Assembly: GCF_001644035.1 (NCBI RefSeq)
Contig: NZ_LUUG01000103.1
Location: 1-48,104 of the forward strand
From: Methylomonas methanica
Lineage (GTDB): Bacteria; Pseudomonadota; Gammaproteobacteria; Methylococcales; Methylomonadaceae
Reading direction: 5' to 3'
DNA length: 48,104 bases
Shown: one piece after another, positions 47,186 through 48,104 of the stretch
How the letters are laid out: each line of letters begins with the position of its first letter
How positions within the stretch are numbered: position 1 is the stretch's first letter
Notes under the pieces: model-generated
Database searches by the model: none
Seen by the model: the letters and a program-made list of their open reading frames with translations, nothing else
Told to the model about the DNA's origin: nothing
Position numbers and translations under genes: made by a program

Positions 47186-47788
47186 TTAGTAATCTTTTTG
47201 ACGTCGACGAATTCGTCGGTGCAGTAGTCCTTTGGCAAAGTAATACACTAGGATAAAACTGGGAACAGCCATCGTTAACCCCATGACTACTGCGCCCAGC
47301 CACAGGGGTTGCAATGCTTCCCAGAACTCAGCGGTGAGTAACGAAACGCCTTGATTCCAATCCATTTGATCGAAATTTTGCATTAATGCTTGAATTTCGG
47401 TATGGCTCAATGGTTTATGTTTACCGGGCATAATCCAAATACCCAGTCGATATCCAACATACCATATCGGCAGCGTAGTCAGCGGATTTGAGATCCATGT
47501 CCAAGGCAGACTGGCGATCACACTGGCTTTCAAGATACGAGCGGTGATCATGCCAATAAAGGTTTGACCAAATATGGGTAGCGCCGAACAAAAAATCCCA
47601 CAGGCACAACCCATTGCAATGCGATAGGGGGTCTCATTTAGATGGATCAGCCGATGAATCCACCTATTAATCATGTATTGAGCGCGTCGGCTCCAATCCT
47701 TTTTCGTGGGCGGCGGAGAGCCCAAAAGCCTTCTCGGTACTAGGAGAGAAAACCTATGGATACTTTTAGACCAAAACCTTATTTCCAT
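47186..47788 (-). CDS. DUF2062 family membrane protein
   Basis: A 200-aa inner membrane protein with the DUF2062 core: IAMGCACGIFCSALPIFGQT near residue 58, then WTWISNPLTTLPIWYVGYRLG near residue 95. At least three hydrophobic segments are visible (~60-85, ~95-120, ~160-185), and the end is basic (LHRRIRRRQKDY). The family function is not established. Starts at 47788 or 47674 (MINRWIHRL) are possible; the longer form keeps the PRRLLG segment common at the start of this family. Confidence 0.85.
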   Translation of the reverse strand: MEIRFWSKSIHRFSLLVPRRLLGSPPPTKKDWSRRAQYMINRWIHRLIHLNETPYRIAMGCACGIFCSALPIFGQTFIGMITARILKASVIASLPWTWISNPLTTLPIWYVGYRLGIWIMPGKHKPLSHTEIQALMQNFDQMDWNQGVSLLTAEFWEALQPLWLGAVVMGLTMAVPSFILVYYFAKGLLHRRIRRRQKDY

Positions 47789-47908
47789 CTCGCTTAGTAA
47801 GGATCACGAAGACATATTAAGCATACACTAGAATCTTAAGAGGCGTTACGCTGAAACGCTAGCTACTCTGTCACGACTCAGACGAATGTGGGCTACAGTT
47901 TGCGAAGG

Positions 47909-48028
47909 TTAGTCATCTTCATCACTGTTGCGTTTTCCATCCCTATCGCGAATGTCATGTTCATTACCACTTCGGTGACACTCCACACAATTATCGAAAT
48001 TGCGGATGCCTTCCTTAGACCGCTCCGA
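47909..48028 (-). pseudogene. C-type cytochrome, C-terminal fragment
   Basis: On the minus strand the frame reads SERSKEGIRNFDNCVECHRS, then GNEHDIRDRDGKRN, an acidic SDEDD and a TAA stop at 47911-47909. CVECH (47989-47975) is a heme c attachment site. The ending recalls small diheme cytochromes c of the DHC type. Upstream the frame meets a stop inside a palindromic repeat (48029-48031), so the rest of the gene is either cut off by the repeat or in a different frame beyond it. Confidence 0.6.
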
Positions 48029-48092
48029 TTAGCGATAGCGTAATCGGAGGAATGTTGGCTTCGAAATGTGCGATTACGCAAGCTAATCGCAC
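48023..48092. repeat. Inverted pair of REP-like palindromes (BIME-like)
   Basis: First hairpin: CTCCGATTA (48023-48031) with TAATCGGAG (48041-48049), a 9-bp perfect stem. Second: GTGCGATTA (48068-48076) with TAATCGCAC (48084-48092), also 9 bp perfect. On opposite strands both contain CGATTAGC...GCGTAATCG, so they are inverted copies of one element 18 bp apart. This matches the look of bacterial interspersed mosaic elements moved by REP-associated transposases. Confidence 0.8.
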
Positions 48093-48104
48093 CTTGTATT
48101 ATCC

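Larger units (their letters stand above)
47789..48104. other. Right-edge region with cytochrome tail and repeats
   Basis: No intact gene in the last 316 bp. 47789-47908 shows nothing I can support. A c-type cytochrome tail and a pair of palindromic repeats, listed separately, fill the rest up to the window edge. Confidence 0.5.

Overview
The window looks like chromosomal DNA of a gammaproteobacterium. Several blocks keep Pseudomonas-like gene order: tyrS-mepM-anmK-erpA, pdxA-rsmA, leuC-leuD-leuB-asd-fimV, and flgZ-flgN-flgM-flgA facing cheV-cheR-flgBCDEFGHIJKL. Moderate GC, a heme d1 (nir) operon, a VPLPA-CTERM secreted protein and abundant small palindromic repeats suggest a Methylococcales methanotroph such as Methylomonas. 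That placement is inference, because no methane oxidation gene lies in the window.

Layout. 1-4.9 kb: tyrosyl-tRNA synthetase, then cell wall genes (MepM-type endopeptidase, AnmK), the Fe-S carrier ErpA and the phosphatase SixA. 4.9-11.7 kb: a tightly packed minus-strand operon, cytochrome cd1 protein - cyt c - cyt c - nirF - nirD - nirL - nirG - nirH - nirJ - unknown 88-aa protein. It encodes a nitrite reductase type enzyme and most of the route from siroheme to heme d1. A divergent MarR regulator with a four-cysteine tail (11.9-12.5 kb) faces it. 12.6-22.5 kb: pdxA, rsmA, adk, the leucine genes leuCDB, asd, and a large FimV-type protein with acidic repeats. 22.8-26.2 kb: a B12-type radical SAM protein, a repeat pair, a short-chain dehydrogenase-like protein and the VPLPA-CTERM protein.

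26.2-27.9 kb: a gene-poor scar. A broken hsdM start is joined directly to the end of hsdR, immediately beside a tRNA-Arg(CCT) gene. 27.9-42.4 kb: the flagellar rod, hook and basal body cluster with chemotaxis genes cheV and cheR. Recognisable sigma-54-like promoters precede flgB and flgA, and a sigma-28-like promoter precedes flgM, so assembly checkpoint control (FlgM/FliA) can be read from the DNA. 42.4-48.1 kb: looser accessory DNA with an orphan 106-aa protein, decayed coding sequence, a P-type cation ATPase, a transposase fragment, a DUF2062 membrane protein, a c-type cytochrome tail and an inverted pair of palindromic repeats.

I did not find a wholly new defence or mobile system. The strongest leads are the cysteine-tailed MarR regulator facing the nir operon, the uncertain identity (NirS or NirN) of the cytochrome cd1 gene, and the hsdM/hsdR deletion scar at tRNA-Arg.
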